Assembly: GCA_963668545.1 (NCBI GenBank)
Contig: OY764868.1
Coordinates: 1,612,001 to 1,676,000, forward strand
Direction of reading: 5' to 3'
Source of the DNA: G963662265 sp963668545
GTDB lineage: Bacteria > Spirochaetota > Spirochaetia > CADAEX01
DNA: 64,000 nt
Shown here piece by piece: positions 37,799 through 46,694 of the stretch. Within the stretch, counting starts at the first letter, position 1, and each line of letters opens with the position of its first letter. A program made the translations under genes and the position numbers. The notes under the pieces were generated by a model. The model did no database searches. It had not been told where the DNA came from and worked only from the letters and a program-made list of their open reading frames with translations.

Positions 37799-39037
37799 CT
37801 ATTCCGAATTCCTGTCATCTTCATGTATTTCTGCCAGTATTTCACTGTATGCCGAGAGAAGGCCGGATCTTTCCTCAACAGCTATGCCGCTGCTCTCAAG
37901 ACACCTGTTGAAAATATCATTCTCATCAAGATCAGCAAGTTCTTCATCATTATACCTTTCCGCTATTCTCTGTATTACCCTTGTGTTTTTTATTCGTCTT
38001 ATTTCCATATCTGTACCTTCGACAGCTTCATCAAAAATATCACGCAGGCTGCTGTTTACTTCATTACCTGTATAGACAATTTCAAGCCATGCGCTGCTGT
38101 TGCTGAATCTGAGAAGATCTATCTTTTCCAGTATTTCAGCAACATCTCCTGACAGCCTTTCAAGTTTCTGGAAACACGGAACACTGATCTCAGTTACATC
38201 AATACTTCCCTCTCTGAATTCTGCAGTTATAACCTTTTTCACCTGTTCAGCCTCTCCATATCCCATTGGAACAGGAGAACCGGAGTATCTTCTTGTATTG
38301 TTTCCTGCTATTGTCTGGGGGACATGAAGATGACCCAGTGCAAGGTAATCAATACCGGAAGGGAAGATGCTTTCAGAAACATGTGCCAGCGATCCCACAT
38401 AAAGGTCTCTCACCCCGTCTCCATCTGCAGTTTCAGCACCCTGAGTAAAGAGATGTCCCATTGCTATAACAGGTATCCATCCCGTACCGTTATCCTCACT
38501 TTCTTTTCGTTTTTTTTCAGCGGCTTCGTATACTGATCTGTAGTGATTTTTAATTCCCTCTACAAGCTTTCTATTCTTGTCATCTATCGATTCCCCGGCT
38601 TCAGCTGTTCTTATATCCCTGTCCCTCAGGTAGGGTACGGCACATACAACAGCTTCCGGAATATTGTCACTGTTCTCAAGAACTATCACTTCATCTTCGG
38701 GATTTTCAGAAGCTGAACATGAAACATGTACATTGAGGGCTTTCAGAATTTCCCTGGGGGCATTAAGGAAAGAAGGTGAATCATGATTTCCTGCAGTAAC
38801 TACTATATGTCTGCAGTTTGATAATGAAACCCTGCACAGGAAACTGTAATAAAGTTCCTGTGCCCTGTTGCCGGGTGTGCTGTTGTCAAAAATATCTCCA
38901 GAAACAAGAAGGGCATCAATATTTTCATTTATAATTGTTTTTTCAAGCCAGAGCAGGAATTGTTCAAACTCGGAATACCTTTTTTTACCGTATAGAGCTC
39001 TTCCGAGATGCCAGTCTGAAGTATGAAGTATTTTCAA
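37799..39037 (-). CDS. sbcD: SbcD exonuclease subunit
   Basis: A 412-residue Mre11-like nuclease. HTSDWHLG at residues 5-12, SGDIFD and GNHDSP motifs provide the metal ligands. C-terminal part about 290-412 is the interaction region. It lies downstream of the DUF3795 gene with a 4-base overlap and upstream of sbcC. Confidence 0.96.
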   Translation of the reverse strand: MKILHTSDWHLGRALYGKKRYSEFEQFLLWLEKTIINENIDALLVSGDIFDNSTPGNRAQELYYSFLCRVSLSNCRHIVVTAGNHDSPSFLNAPREILKALNVHVSCSASENPEDEVIVLENSDNIPEAVVCAVPYLRDRDIRTAEAGESIDDKNRKLVEGIKNHYRSVYEAAEKKRKESEDNGTGWIPVIAMGHLFTQGAETADGDGVRDLYVGSLAHVSESIFPSGIDYLALGHLHVPQTIAGNNTRRYSGSPVPMGYGEAEQVKKVITAEFREGSIDVTEISVPCFQKLERLSGDVAEILEKIDLLRFSNSSAWLEIVYTGNEVNSSLRDIFDEAVEGTDMEIRRIKNTRVIQRIAERYNDEELADLDENDIFNRCLESSGIAVEERSGLLSAYSEILAEIHEDDRNSE

Positions 39038-39456
39038 TCAGTCCATCCCCTGACAGAAAATATTTTGCCGCATTGAGAGCATTTTTTATGATGAATATTC
39101 AATATTCCTCCGCATTCGGGGCATTCAAGCCTCTTTTTTTCGTAATCAAGATAATAATCAATTCCTTTTTCCCTTATGATTTTCAATATATTTATGAGAC
39201 TTTCGTTATATCTTGTTCTGTAGCTTTTATCCAGCCTTTTGATTAATACACACGGGTAGTCGCTGCATTCAGAACAGTAATAAAGATTTTTTTCTTCAGC
39301 ACAGTCTTTTATCCTGCATTTCCTGCAGTGCTGAGGTTTGTTGTTATTGACGATCCTGCATCCGGGACACGGCTTGGTGTTTTTAAGGTATGAATAACAG
39401 TAAAGGCAGTTCATTCCGCAATATGCAATATATTTTCTGTTTTCATTGTTTTCCAT
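39034..39456 (-). CDS. DUF3795-type cysteine-rich protein
   Basis: About 140 residues with an N-terminal YCGMNCLYC cluster, CPGC, CRKC and CSECSDYPC motifs, the DUF3795 pattern, and a C-terminal zinc ribbon (CPECG and CSQCG). Such proteins probably bind zinc or iron-sulfur; function is unknown. ATG 39456 is taken, with TTG 39462 an option at better spacing from AAAGG. It overlaps sbcD by 4 bases, and a paralogous domain is fused to OsmC 1 kb away. Confidence 0.8.
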   Translation of the reverse strand: MENNENRKYIAYCGMNCLYCYSYLKNTKPCPGCRIVNNNKPQHCRKCRIKDCAEEKNLYYCSECSDYPCVLIKRLDKSYRTRYNESLINILKIIREKGIDYYLDYEKKRLECPECGGILNIHHKKCSQCGKIFSVRGWTD

Positions 39457-39470
39457 ATTCAATTCAACCT

Positions 39471-39956
39471 TTACAGAATGAAAACAAAGCCTGCCCCGCT
39501 GTAATTCCGGCCTCCGATTTCTATTTCCCTGAACTCAAGTGCTTCACCTTTATGCTTTCTGTAGAATCTGTTGTTTTCAGCATTCCACAATGTCCATATA
39601 ATCATATTGCAGCATCCGCTTTTCCTGAAACATTCTTTCATCTCTTCAAGCAGAGCAGATCCTGTTCCATTACCCTGATAATCAGGAAGAACATAAAGCC
39701 CCACTGTTTCGCAGTCATATTTACTGTTTTCAATTGTCCTGCCTGAAATAAAACCGTTTATTATACCATCTTCTTCATACACATAAATAATTTCAAGTTC
39801 ATTCTTTATATTGTTTTCCATTATTTTAACGAAAGTATCTTTTTTCATTGTCTGAGGGAAACCGGGATCTATGATGTTTTCATATGCTGTCTTCCAGGCT
39901 TTTATTATTATTTCTGCAATTGCTTCAGAATCATTCAGAACTGCTCTTCGTATCAT
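39471..39956 (-). CDS. GNAT-family N-acetyltransferase
   Basis: A 161-residue acetyltransferase. The acetyl-CoA motif appears as VLPDYQGNGTGSALLEE (about residues 91-107), and a GGRNYSGAGF segment near the end matches the usual C-terminal strand. A GGGG-rich ribosome site precedes the ATG. Acceptor substrate cannot be judged. It lies upstream of the DUF3795 gene in the same orientation. Confidence 0.9.
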   Translation of the reverse strand: MIRRAVLNDSEAIAEIIIKAWKTAYENIIDPGFPQTMKKDTFVKIMENNIKNELEIIYVYEEDGIINGFISGRTIENSKYDCETVGLYVLPDYQGNGTGSALLEEMKECFRKSGCCNMIIWTLWNAENNRFYRKHKGEALEFREIEIGGRNYSGAGFVFIL

Positions 39957-40092
39957 ATATACCCCCCTTAAACTTTTTCCGTTATTATATCTTTAACAGG
40001 AAAATTTCACAACAAACTTCATTTAAAGTTATTTTATATAATTTTTTCAACAATTCCTGTAACCTCCCTTCTCAAAATGACTCTAAGTATTG

Positions 40093-40110
40093 AACAGTCA
40101 TATTACTGTT
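40093..40110 (+). promoter_or_regulatory. Inverted repeat upstream of OsmC-DUF3795 gene
   Basis: AACAGT and ACTGTT are separated by 6 bases, 33 bases before the gene. It may be an operator but is short and could be chance. Confidence 0.3.
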
Positions 40111-40142
40111 TAATTTAATGCTACAGGAGATGTTATTTTAGA

Positions 40143-41060
40143 ATGAACGGAATGAGTCTTGAATGCAAGGTTAAGCTTGTAAATTCAAAAGCCAAATTCA
40201 GCTGCAGTTCTGAAGGAAAGGAGCAGATAACTGTTGATTACATACCGCCTCTGGGAGACGGTGAAGGATACACTTCGCTTGAGCTTCTGATGCTGAGTCT
40301 TGCAAGCTGTTTCGGAAGCACTGTCAAGTTTGTACTTGCAGGAAGTATGGATACAGATGTAAGGGATCTTGAAATAAGGGCAAGTGGAAAAAGAAGGGAA
40401 GCACATCCCACTGCACTTGAAAAAATTAATCTTGATATGGTTATAAGATCGGGAAAACTGACAGATGTTGTTCTTGAGAATGTAATAAAAACAGCAAAGG
40501 AAAAGCTCTGCCCTGTTTATTCAATGCTTGCAGACAGTACAGAAATAAATGTCAGTTACAGGATTATCAGGCCTGAAACAGCTTCCTTCTGCGGAGTTTT
40601 CTGCAGATCATGCCCCCTCTATATCGGGACTGAAGAGGAACCTGAGCGGCTGGAAATGCTTTCAGAGAGAATGGGAAAAACTACGGATGATCTTTCATGC
40701 AGGGGCTGCAGGTCTGATAAAGTGTCATACTACTGCGCTGACTGCAATCTCAAAAAATGCGCTGAAAACAGAATGCTTGATACATGCTCTCAGTGCCCTG
40801 ATTATCCATGCAGCGACTTGAGGAAATTCCAGTCTGAAATGCCTCACAGGGCTGAGCTCTGGAAGTCAGCTGAGCTGCTCGGAAACTCGGGTTTCGATAA
40901 ATGGGAAAAAGAACTTATCGCTGATTTCTCCTGCAGCAGCTGCGGTGCTATTAATTCAGCATATGATTTAAGATGCAGGAAATGCGGAAACAGTCCGGGA
41001 AGCAGCTTTACCGGAAGACACAGTGAAATAATCATGAAGCACCTGGGTATAACAGAATAA
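40143..41060 (+). CDS. OsmC-like and DUF3795 fusion protein
   Basis: A 305-residue fusion. Residues about 1-140 form an OsmC/Ohr-type domain with both redox cysteines, Cys56 in LASCFGS and Cys123 in KLCPV. Residues about 145-240 form a DUF3795 cluster (FCGVFCRSCP, CRGCRS, CSQCPDYPC). A C-terminal zinc ribbon (CSSCG, CRKCG) ends the protein. OsmC reduces organic hydroperoxides. An ATG at 40152 is an alternative start. The combination is unusual and suggests the cysteine domain serves a redox partner. Confidence 0.88.
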   Translation: MNGMSLECKVKLVNSKAKFSCSSEGKEQITVDYIPPLGDGEGYTSLELLMLSLASCFGSTVKFVLAGSMDTDVRDLEIRASGKRREAHPTALEKINLDMVIRSGKLTDVVLENVIKTAKEKLCPVYSMLADSTEINVSYRIIRPETASFCGVFCRSCPLYIGTEEEPERLEMLSERMGKTTDDLSCRGCRSDKVSYYCADCNLKKCAENRMLDTCSQCPDYPCSDLRKFQSEMPHRAELWKSAELLGNSGFDKWEKELIADFSCSSCGAINSAYDLRCRKCGNSPGSSFTGRHSEIIMKHLGITE

Positions 41061-41067
41061 TTCATAT

Positions 41068-41095
41068 CCGCCTTCCCGTAAAAGGTTGGCGGTAT
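41068..41095. terminator. Weak hairpin between convergent genes
   Basis: CCGCC (41068-41072) pairs with GGCGG (41088-41092) around an imperfect loop, followed on plus by a short T-rich run. It lies between the OsmC fusion gene and the sigma factor gene, so it could serve both strands. The stem is short. Confidence 0.35.
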
Positions 41096-41096
41096 T

Positions 41097-41888
41097 TCAT
41101 TTTTTCTCTATAAGTGTGATTTCCTCACACTCTGCCAGTTCCTTCATCCTTTCAATAAAGCTTTCATAACCGGGGGCTTTTATCTGGTTGTTGTAGAGGC
41201 TGTTGATTCTTGCAATCAGATTTATTTCCGACCTGAATTTTTCAACAGCCCTCCTCTCCCTGTTTCTTACAACTTCAATGCTGCAGAGTTTGTCTGTTTT
41301 CCCTGTTTTTTCAATATAGGCGGCAAATGACCGGCAGTCGCATACTGCTCCTGGCTGAATAAGGGAGCACCTACCCTCCATATGGTCCCTGGCTGCCTTT
41401 TTGGCCCTGTGAAGGTTTGTTTTAACTGCGCTTTCACTTATTTCAAGGATTTCTGAAGTTTCCTTAACTGTTAACTCAAGCATCATCCTCAATGTGTAAA
41501 CAGACCTGTAGCGGGAAGGCATGCAGTTCATGAACATCTGGAGGCATGACTCCCGTGTCAGGTTTACAAGCACTTCATCCTCAACCTTTCCGTAGCTGTT
41601 TATATAGTTATAGGCTTCTTCAATATCAATACTGTTGTTTTCTGCATATTCATCTATTGGAAGTCTTCTCTCCTCCCTGAAGTATTTTTTTGAGGTATTC
41701 ATCACTATCCTGTAAAGCCATGTATAAACAGAGCTCTGGTTTCTGAAAGAGGGGAATGCCCTGTAGGCGTTCATGAACGAAGACTGAAGAATATCCTCTG
41801 AATCCTCCCTGCTGCCTGTCATCCGGAAGGCAAGTGTATAAAGTTTCTGGTAATTTTTCCTGTATATGTTTTCAAAAACTGTATCCAT
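41097..41888 (-). CDS. ECF-type sigma factor with C-terminal extension
   Basis: About 263 residues from the ATG at 41888. Regions 2 (about 15-85, DSEDILQSSFMNAYRAF) and 4 (about 125-175, ELTVKETSEILEISESAVKTNLHRAKKA) are typical sigma-70 ECF parts. The ~90-residue C-terminal extension has CSLIQPGAVCDC and a KLCSIEV cysteine and is not part of a normal ECF factor. It may be a built-in sensor or anti-sigma contact. The GAF protein gene is upstream, 45 bases away. No obvious anti-sigma gene is adjacent. Confidence 0.85.
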   Translation of the reverse strand: MDTVFENIYRKNYQKLYTLAFRMTGSREDSEDILQSSFMNAYRAFPSFRNQSSVYTWLYRIVMNTSKKYFREERRLPIDEYAENNSIDIEEAYNYINSYGKVEDEVLVNLTRESCLQMFMNCMPSRYRSVYTLRMMLELTVKETSEILEISESAVKTNLHRAKKAARDHMEGRCSLIQPGAVCDCRSFAAYIEKTGKTDKLCSIEVVRNRERRAVEKFRSEINLIARINSLYNNQIKAPGYESFIERMKELAECEEITLIEKK

Positions 41889-41933
41889 GATGAAATATTC
41901 TAGCACAGCAGCAGCTTTCCTGTCTTTATCCTT

Positions 41934-42638
41934 TTATTCCATATCTTCCTGGTTCCTGTAGAGTTTTTCAAGGCATTCACTGCACAGCCCGTGGCTGAAA
42001 TGTACATCAGAATGCTCCTCTATATATTTCTCCACCTGTGTCCAGTATCCCCTGTCATCCCTTATTTTCTTGCAGCTTGCGCATATAGGTATAATCCCGC
42101 GCAGTGTTTTTATCTCAGTGATATAGTCTGAAAGATCCCTGTTTTTTTCACCAAGGACCCTGTTCATGTAAATAAGGCTGAGTTCTGACTGTACAATATC
42201 CCTGAAACTGGACAGGAGCTTTTCCACAGTCGGGGAATAGCTGTTTTCAATGTTGTCCAGAATACATATTGTACCGAAAGGTTTCCCGTCAGGGAGAAGA
42301 ATAGGGAAACCGAGGTATGAAATCATGTTAATTTTAACATCAGGATTATTTTTCCAATTACTGTCTTTTAGTGCGTTCGGAACCAGAAGTTTTTCTCCAG
42401 ACCGGATCACTGTTTCGCAGTAGAGACCAGACCCCAGAAGTTTCTCGTGGTCACCTTTTTTATATGGGTTTTTTCCCCCATGGCTTGTAATGAAAACCTC
42501 AATATCTCTTTCAACAATACGCATTATAAGGGCTGCCGGGATATCGAGAATTTCAGATAGAATATTTACAATATTCTGCCATTTTTCAAGTATTTCGTCC
42601 GTTATTTCAAGTTTTGGTAAATAGCTGTCATCTCTCAT
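41934..42638 (-). CDS. GAF-domain sensor with C-terminal CxxC tail
   Basis: About 234 residues from the ATG at 42638. A GAF domain covers residues about 20-160. A tail beginning near residue 175 has CASCKKIRDD and GLCSECLEKLY motifs, a cysteine-rich C-terminal unit that I associate with PAS/GAF sensors. It lies just upstream of the ECF sigma gene on the same strand, so sensor and sigma factor may work together. A perfect TATAAT lies 9 bases before the ATG and there is no ribosome site. Confidence 0.8.
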   Translation of the reverse strand: MRDDSYLPKLEITDEILEKWQNIVNILSEILDIPAALIMRIVERDIEVFITSHGGKNPYKKGDHEKLLGSGLYCETVIRSGEKLLVPNALKDSNWKNNPDVKINMISYLGFPILLPDGKPFGTICILDNIENSYSPTVEKLLSSFRDIVQSELSLIYMNRVLGEKNRDLSDYITEIKTLRGIIPICASCKKIRDDRGYWTQVEKYIEEHSDVHFSHGLCSECLEKLYRNQEDME

Positions 42639-42647
42639 ATATAACAA

Positions 42648-42653
42648 ATTATA
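42648..42653 (-). promoter_or_regulatory. -10 box of the GAF sensor gene
   Basis: TATAAT on the minus strand is 9 bases from the ATG, with no good -35 box or Shine-Dalgarno. A near-leaderless message is plausible. Confidence 0.4.
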
Positions 42654-42703
42654 ATGTTATAAATGCTCTGTTTTCACTGTTTTTTTAAAAATAATAACAG
42701 TTA

Positions 42704-44365
42704 TCAATAAAATTGGATTATCAGGGCTATAGCCATGAAGCCGCAGAGGAGAAGTATAAGCTGGCTGTCGAAAGAAAGCCTTATTCTTAAAAGGAAATGC
42801 TGGATTTTTATACCTGTCCTGCTCATTACAAAGCGGTAAAGGATTATACCTGAAACAACTGTAACAGCTGCCTTAATGTATTCAGCAGTATCTGTCCAGA
42901 GGTTCATGCTGCTGAAGCTGTTTATTTCACCTGTAACAAGGAATAGTGTTTTTTCAGCGACATACCTTCCTCCAAGTCCTGCTGCAAGGCACAGGATAGC
43001 CAGTGCAGACATCCCTGCATAACCTGATATGAAAGGTATTTTCCTGACAGGTATTATCCCCTCTTTTATCCCGGCCGAGAGTTTTCCCCTGAAAATAAGC
43101 GAGAGCTTTGTAAAGGAAGCAACTGTTCCTATTGAAGATGCAAGAAGCATCCAGTATGCCGCAGGGTGGCTCTTGAGGCTGTAGAGTATGAGTTTCTTGC
43201 TTACATAACCGGTAAACGGGGGAATCCCGGCAATGCTCAATGCAGCCACAGTGAAAAGTAGCGCTGCAAACGGGAATTTCTTTCCAGTACCTGTCACCTT
43301 TTTAAGAGACCTTTCTCCTGTACTTATTATTACAAGGCTTACAGAAAGGAAAAGAAGGCTCTTGAAAAATGCATGGCTCAGGGAGTGGAACATGGCCCCT
43401 GTTATACCGTACTGGTTTCCCGCACCGAAGCCTGCAAAAATATAGCCCATCTGTGAAACAGAATGCCAGGCGAGCAGAACCTTGAAATCTGTCTGCGAAA
43501 GTGCCCTTGCAACACCTATAAGCGCTATTGCTGAACCCATCCAGAGGAGAAAAATCCTTGCTTCAACGAGGTCAAGAAGAATTATGATCCTGCATACTGC
43601 TATGAAAGATACCTTGATAACAACTCCTGAAAGCACCGCCGAAACAGGGTGAGGTGCGTATGCATGGGCATCAGGAAGCCATGTATATGGTATGAATGCA
43701 GTCCTTACCCCGATTCCTGCAATAAGGGCTGAAACAGCAAAAACAGTCGACAGGGAACGGTTCTCTTCATTCCTGAAATAATCTGCAAAAACATCAAACC
43801 TGAGGGAACCTGTCCTGCTGTATATGATAAAAGTGCCTATAAGAAAAATGCTTATTCCAAGTGAACTGAGCATCAGGTACTTGAAACTTGCAAAAAGTGC
43901 TTTTTCCTTTTTTTTCCAGGCTATAAGCACATAAGCGCATATTCCGGTAATTTCAAGGCAGACGAAAAGGTTGAATATATCTGCAGCCAGAAGCATTCCC
44001 GCCATTCCGGCGTGAAGGACCAGAAAGAAAAAATAAAATGTGCTTCCGTATTCATTTTCGGAAAATGAATAGAGCATTGAGAAAAACGATACAGTGAACA
44101 TGAGGAAAAAACCGAACCAGCTTATCCCGTCCAGTTTCTGTGTTATTCCGACAAGATCGTTCCATCCCCCTGCAACACTGTTTATTTCATTTCCGGAAAA
44201 CATTGAAGGAATATAAAGGATAAGCATGATAAATGAGACTGCAAAGTATGCTGATGCTGCAGCTTTTGATACCCTGAAACGGGGATTTATCTTTTCGAAA
44301 AGGGGGAATACAGAGAAAAGGAGAGGCAGTGCGAAAAAGAGTATTATCAGGCTGTCGTCACTCAT
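42704..44365 (-). CDS. mnhD: Mrp/Mbh antiporter subunit D (MbhH-like)
   Basis: A 553-residue NuoM/N-type membrane protein with about 14 transmembrane segments. The proton-antiporter signature regions (SFFSMLYSFSENEYG and WLPDAHAYAPHPVSAVLSG) are present. It is the final gene of an eight-gene module and overlaps mnhC by 8 bases. It is the only antiporter-like large subunit in the cluster; no MrpA N-terminal domain is encoded. Confidence 0.92.
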   Translation of the reverse strand: MSDDSLIILFFALPLLFSVFPLFEKINPRFRVSKAAASAYFAVSFIMLILYIPSMFSGNEINSVAGGWNDLVGITQKLDGISWFGFFLMFTVSFFSMLYSFSENEYGSTFYFFFLVLHAGMAGMLLAADIFNLFVCLEITGICAYVLIAWKKKEKALFASFKYLMLSSLGISIFLIGTFIIYSRTGSLRFDVFADYFRNEENRSLSTVFAVSALIAGIGVRTAFIPYTWLPDAHAYAPHPVSAVLSGVVIKVSFIAVCRIIILLDLVEARIFLLWMGSAIALIGVARALSQTDFKVLLAWHSVSQMGYIFAGFGAGNQYGITGAMFHSLSHAFFKSLLFLSVSLVIISTGERSLKKVTGTGKKFPFAALLFTVAALSIAGIPPFTGYVSKKLILYSLKSHPAAYWMLLASSIGTVASFTKLSLIFRGKLSAGIKEGIIPVRKIPFISGYAGMSALAILCLAAGLGGRYVAEKTLFLVTGEINSFSSMNLWTDTAEYIKAAVTVVSGIILYRFVMSRTGIKIQHFLLRIRLSFDSQLILLLCGFMAIALIIQFY

Positions 44366-44696
44366 CCCTTATCCTTTTTTCAATTTCATTTATATCAAGG
44401 GTACCGTAGAGCCTGTACATCCTGTATACAAGAACAAGTGCAAGGGCTGTTACGCATATTCCAACAACTATTGCAGTAAGCATCAGTGCCTGGGGAACCG
44501 GATCTACAATTGATTTCTCCTCTCCTGTTATGATAGGGGCATGCCTTCCTGTAAGAGATCCCTGGTAAATGAAAATAATCACTATTGATGAATTTATTAT
44601 ATTCAGGGCCATTACCTTTTTAATCAGGTTTCCTGACAGCACAATACCCAGAATACCTGTTACGAGAAGCAGTCCTGAAAGTATCATGTTTATCAT
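44358..44696 (-). CDS. mnhC: Mrp/Mbh antiporter subunit C (NuoK-like)
   Basis: A 112-residue NuoK-like protein with three transmembrane segments and the DPVPQALMLTAIVVGIC segment characteristic of MnhC. Short overlaps with both neighbours. It corresponds to MbhG in hydrogenase-linked modules. Confidence 0.92.
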   Translation of the reverse strand: MINMILSGLLLVTGILGIVLSGNLIKKVMALNIINSSIVIIFIYQGSLTGRHAPIITGEEKSIVDPVPQALMLTAIVVGICVTALALVLVYRMYRLYGTLDINEIEKRIRDE

Positions 44697-45118
44697 TCAT
44701 CATCCCCCTTTTCAATGAAAAGGTAATAACAGATAAGCGTAATACCAGCCCCGACTTTAAGGCCTATAATCAGGTTCAGTATAAATATTATTACAGATCC
44801 CGGAATAGCATACCCCATGAACATGTCAAAGCCTGAAAGGAATCCCCTTCCTGCAACAAGTCCTGCAAGGCCTATAAGTATGAATAAAAGGTAGCCGGTC
44901 ACCTCTGTATAGTTTATTTTTTTTAGGGGAAAATACCTGTGTATCACTGACTGTCCCTGGCACAGCAGAAGAAGCACAACTCCTGATGCAAGCGCCACGC
45001 CCCCCTGGAAACCTCCCCCTGGAGTAAGGTGTCCGTAAGTTATGAGGTATAACCCGAAAAGAATAATAAAAGGAGAGAGCTTCCTTGAAACAACCTCCAG
45101 TATATCGGTTTTTTTCAA
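44693..45118 (-). CDS. mnhB: Mrp/Mbh antiporter subunit B
   Basis: A 141-residue MnhB with about four transmembrane segments; the HLTPGGGFQGGV motif near residue 30 is diagnostic. It corresponds to MbhF and overlaps neighbours by 4 bases each. Confidence 0.92.
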   Translation of the reverse strand: MKKTDILEVVSRKLSPFIILFGLYLITYGHLTPGGGFQGGVALASGVVLLLLCQGQSVIHRYFPLKKINYTEVTGYLLFILIGLAGLVAGRGFLSGFDMFMGYAIPGSVIIFILNLIIGLKVGAGITLICYYLFIEKGDDE

Positions 45119-45366
45119 GCCTTTCCCCCCATCAGAAAAACCACAGCTGAAACTGATGTTATCAGGACTATTGTTTCCCCGAGAGTGTCAAATGCCCTGT
45201 ATCCCAGGTATATCGCTGTTACAAGGTTTATTGCACCTGTTTCATCCCGCCCCTTTGCCAGCAGATAGTCACCGGCACTGTCAGGAGTTTTGTCAATGGA
45301 CAGCAGTGAAAAGAGGAGGAATACAGAAAAAACAGCAATCAATACTGTATGAATTATTCTTTTCAA
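45115..45366 (-). CDS. MbhE-like small antiporter subunit
   Basis: An 83-residue protein with two transmembrane segments and GYRAFDTLGETIVL, the pattern of the C-terminal end of MrpA that is separate in Mbh-type modules. Overlaps mnhB and the DUF4040 gene by 4 bases each. Confidence 0.85.
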   Translation of the reverse strand: MKRIIHTVLIAVFSVFLLFSLLSIDKTPDSAGDYLLAKGRDETGAINLVTAIYLGYRAFDTLGETIVLITSVSAVVFLMGGKA

Positions 45367-45596
45367 TGGTCCCTGCCCCTTCCGGTTTTTCTTATGATCC
45401 AGATGTATAGAAATGTTGAAATACCTGCCCCTACAGCAGCTTCGGTAAGAGCAACATCAGGGGCATGGAGAACAAAAAAGAGGAGGCTGCTGAACAGGCT
45501 GAAAACAGCCATCAGAATTACGGACCTGATAATATCAGATGAGAGGAGTATTGCCCCGGACAGTACTATATGCATGGCAAGGAGAGTCTCAATCAT
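45363..45596 (-). CDS. DUF4040/MbhD-like antiporter subunit
   Basis: About 77 residues starting at ATG 45596, which overlaps the mnhG stop as ATGA. Three transmembrane segments and LHAPDVALTEAAVGAG identify it as the MrpA C-terminal region carried as a separate subunit. A longer reading from 45656 overlaps mnhG heavily and is less likely. Confidence 0.85.
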   Translation of the reverse strand: MIETLLAMHIVLSGAILLSSDIIRSVILMAVFSLFSSLLFFVLHAPDVALTEAAVGAGISTFLYIWIIRKTGRGRDH

Positions 45597-45916
45597 TCTT
45601 CCCCCAGACTGCAGTTTTTTCTCATTTTCCTCCATGGACTTATTCCGCTCAGCCATGCAAATCGGGCAATTATATGTGCCGAAACAGGACTTGAAATGAA
45701 AAAAAAGAGTGTTATTACAAGTATTTTCCCTGTAATGGGGGAAAAACCGGAATCAACCATGGCAGCAATAAAAACAGATATTACAGCTGTTGTACTGCAT
45801 GTTGATGATGCCTGCAGCCTCGTGTAGGGATCGGGAAAAAGAAGCACCCCAGCAAGACCCATGGTGTTGAACACAACCCCCAGTACCAGGAATATCCACA
45901 CTATCCATTCAGTCAC
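45593..45916 (-). CDS. mnhG: Mrp/Mbh antiporter subunit G
   Basis: A 107-residue MnhG with three transmembrane segments; FPDPYTRLQASSTCST near residue 30 is the family signature. Equivalent to MbhC. Overlaps mnhF by 4 bases. Confidence 0.92.
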   Translation of the reverse strand: MTEWIVWIFLVLGVVFNTMGLAGVLLFPDPYTRLQASSTCSTTAVISVFIAAMVDSGFSPITGKILVITLFFFISSPVSAHIIARFAWLSGISPWRKMRKNCSLGEE

Positions 45917-46185
45917 TTGAGCCCCTCCCTCTTTCCGAGATATCTTGCAAGGGCAAGTATTCCCACAAATCCGAAAATATCGTATACAAGTGCAACATCA
46001 AGGTAGACATGCAGTTTCTCCTTTGCTGCGAAAAGGACAAGTATTGCAAGTATCTGGGAAGATACAATATTGAGACCTATAAGACGGTCAGGGGTTGAAG
46101 GGCCTGCAATAATACGGTAAATGCTTATTATCCCTGAAGCCAGGAATATATATATTACCATGTCGAAAGCTGAATAAATACTCAT
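45913..46185 (-). CDS. mnhF: Mrp/Mbh antiporter subunit F
   Basis: A 90-residue MnhF with three transmembrane segments; AGPSTPDRLIGLN is diagnostic. Equivalent to MbhB. Overlaps mnhE by 4 bases. Confidence 0.92.
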   Translation of the reverse strand: MSIYSAFDMVIYIFLASGIISIYRIIAGPSTPDRLIGLNIVSSQILAILVLFAAKEKLHVYLDVALVYDIFGFVGILALARYLGKREGLK

Positions 46186-46694
46186 ATGAAAATCCTTTTC
46201 AGAAGTTTCTCCATTTTCCCCTTTATCAGATCACCCGCATATCTTGAGTGTGTTGTTTTTGCATCCAGCCAGTGTACAACCAGGTGGTCATCATCAAGAT
46301 CAACTGTAATTGTTCCCGGTGTAAGTGTGATAGAATTTGTGAGAATAACCCTGGCTGTGTCTGATTTCAGCCTTGTCCTGAAATGAACAATCCTGGGATT
46401 TATATCTCCCCTTATTATGCTGTAAAGTACCCTGAAGCTTGCAGCATACATTTCATAAAGAATAAACAGTATGTAGAAAAATGAAATATATATGTTGAAG
46501 AGGAGTCCCCTTTTTTCAGCTTCCTGCTCATCTATAAAAAGGCTGTATGTGAAAAGCGCCACAAGGAATGAAAACAGAAGACCAGCTGCAAGAGAAACTG
46601 CTGCAAAGCTTTCCGAAAACAGCAGCCATCCTGCAAATAGATAGACTGTAGTAATGACAATCCTGACTATCTTCCATTTCCTGTAAAGGTTCAT
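46182..46694 (-). CDS. mnhE: Mrp/Mbh antiporter subunit E
   Basis: A 170-residue MnhE with two to four transmembrane segments and TNSITLTPGTITVDL near residues 119-133, the family signature. Equivalent to MbhA. It is coupled to the PtsN-like gene by a 4-base overlap. Confidence 0.92.
   Translation of the reverse strand: MNLYRKWKIVRIVITTVYLFAGWLLFSESFAAVSLAAGLLFSFLVALFTYSLFIDEQEAEKRGLLFNIYISFFYILFILYEMYAASFRVLYSIIRGDINPRIVHFRTRLKSDTARVILTNSITLTPGTITVDLDDDHLVVHWLDAKTTHSRYAGDLIKGKMEKLLKRIFI

Noticed and set aside
45363..45656. Longer form of the DUF4040-like subunit
   Set aside because: The extra N-terminal 20 residues are charged, overlap mnhG, and lie before an ATGA-coupled start at 45596 that fits the operon pattern.
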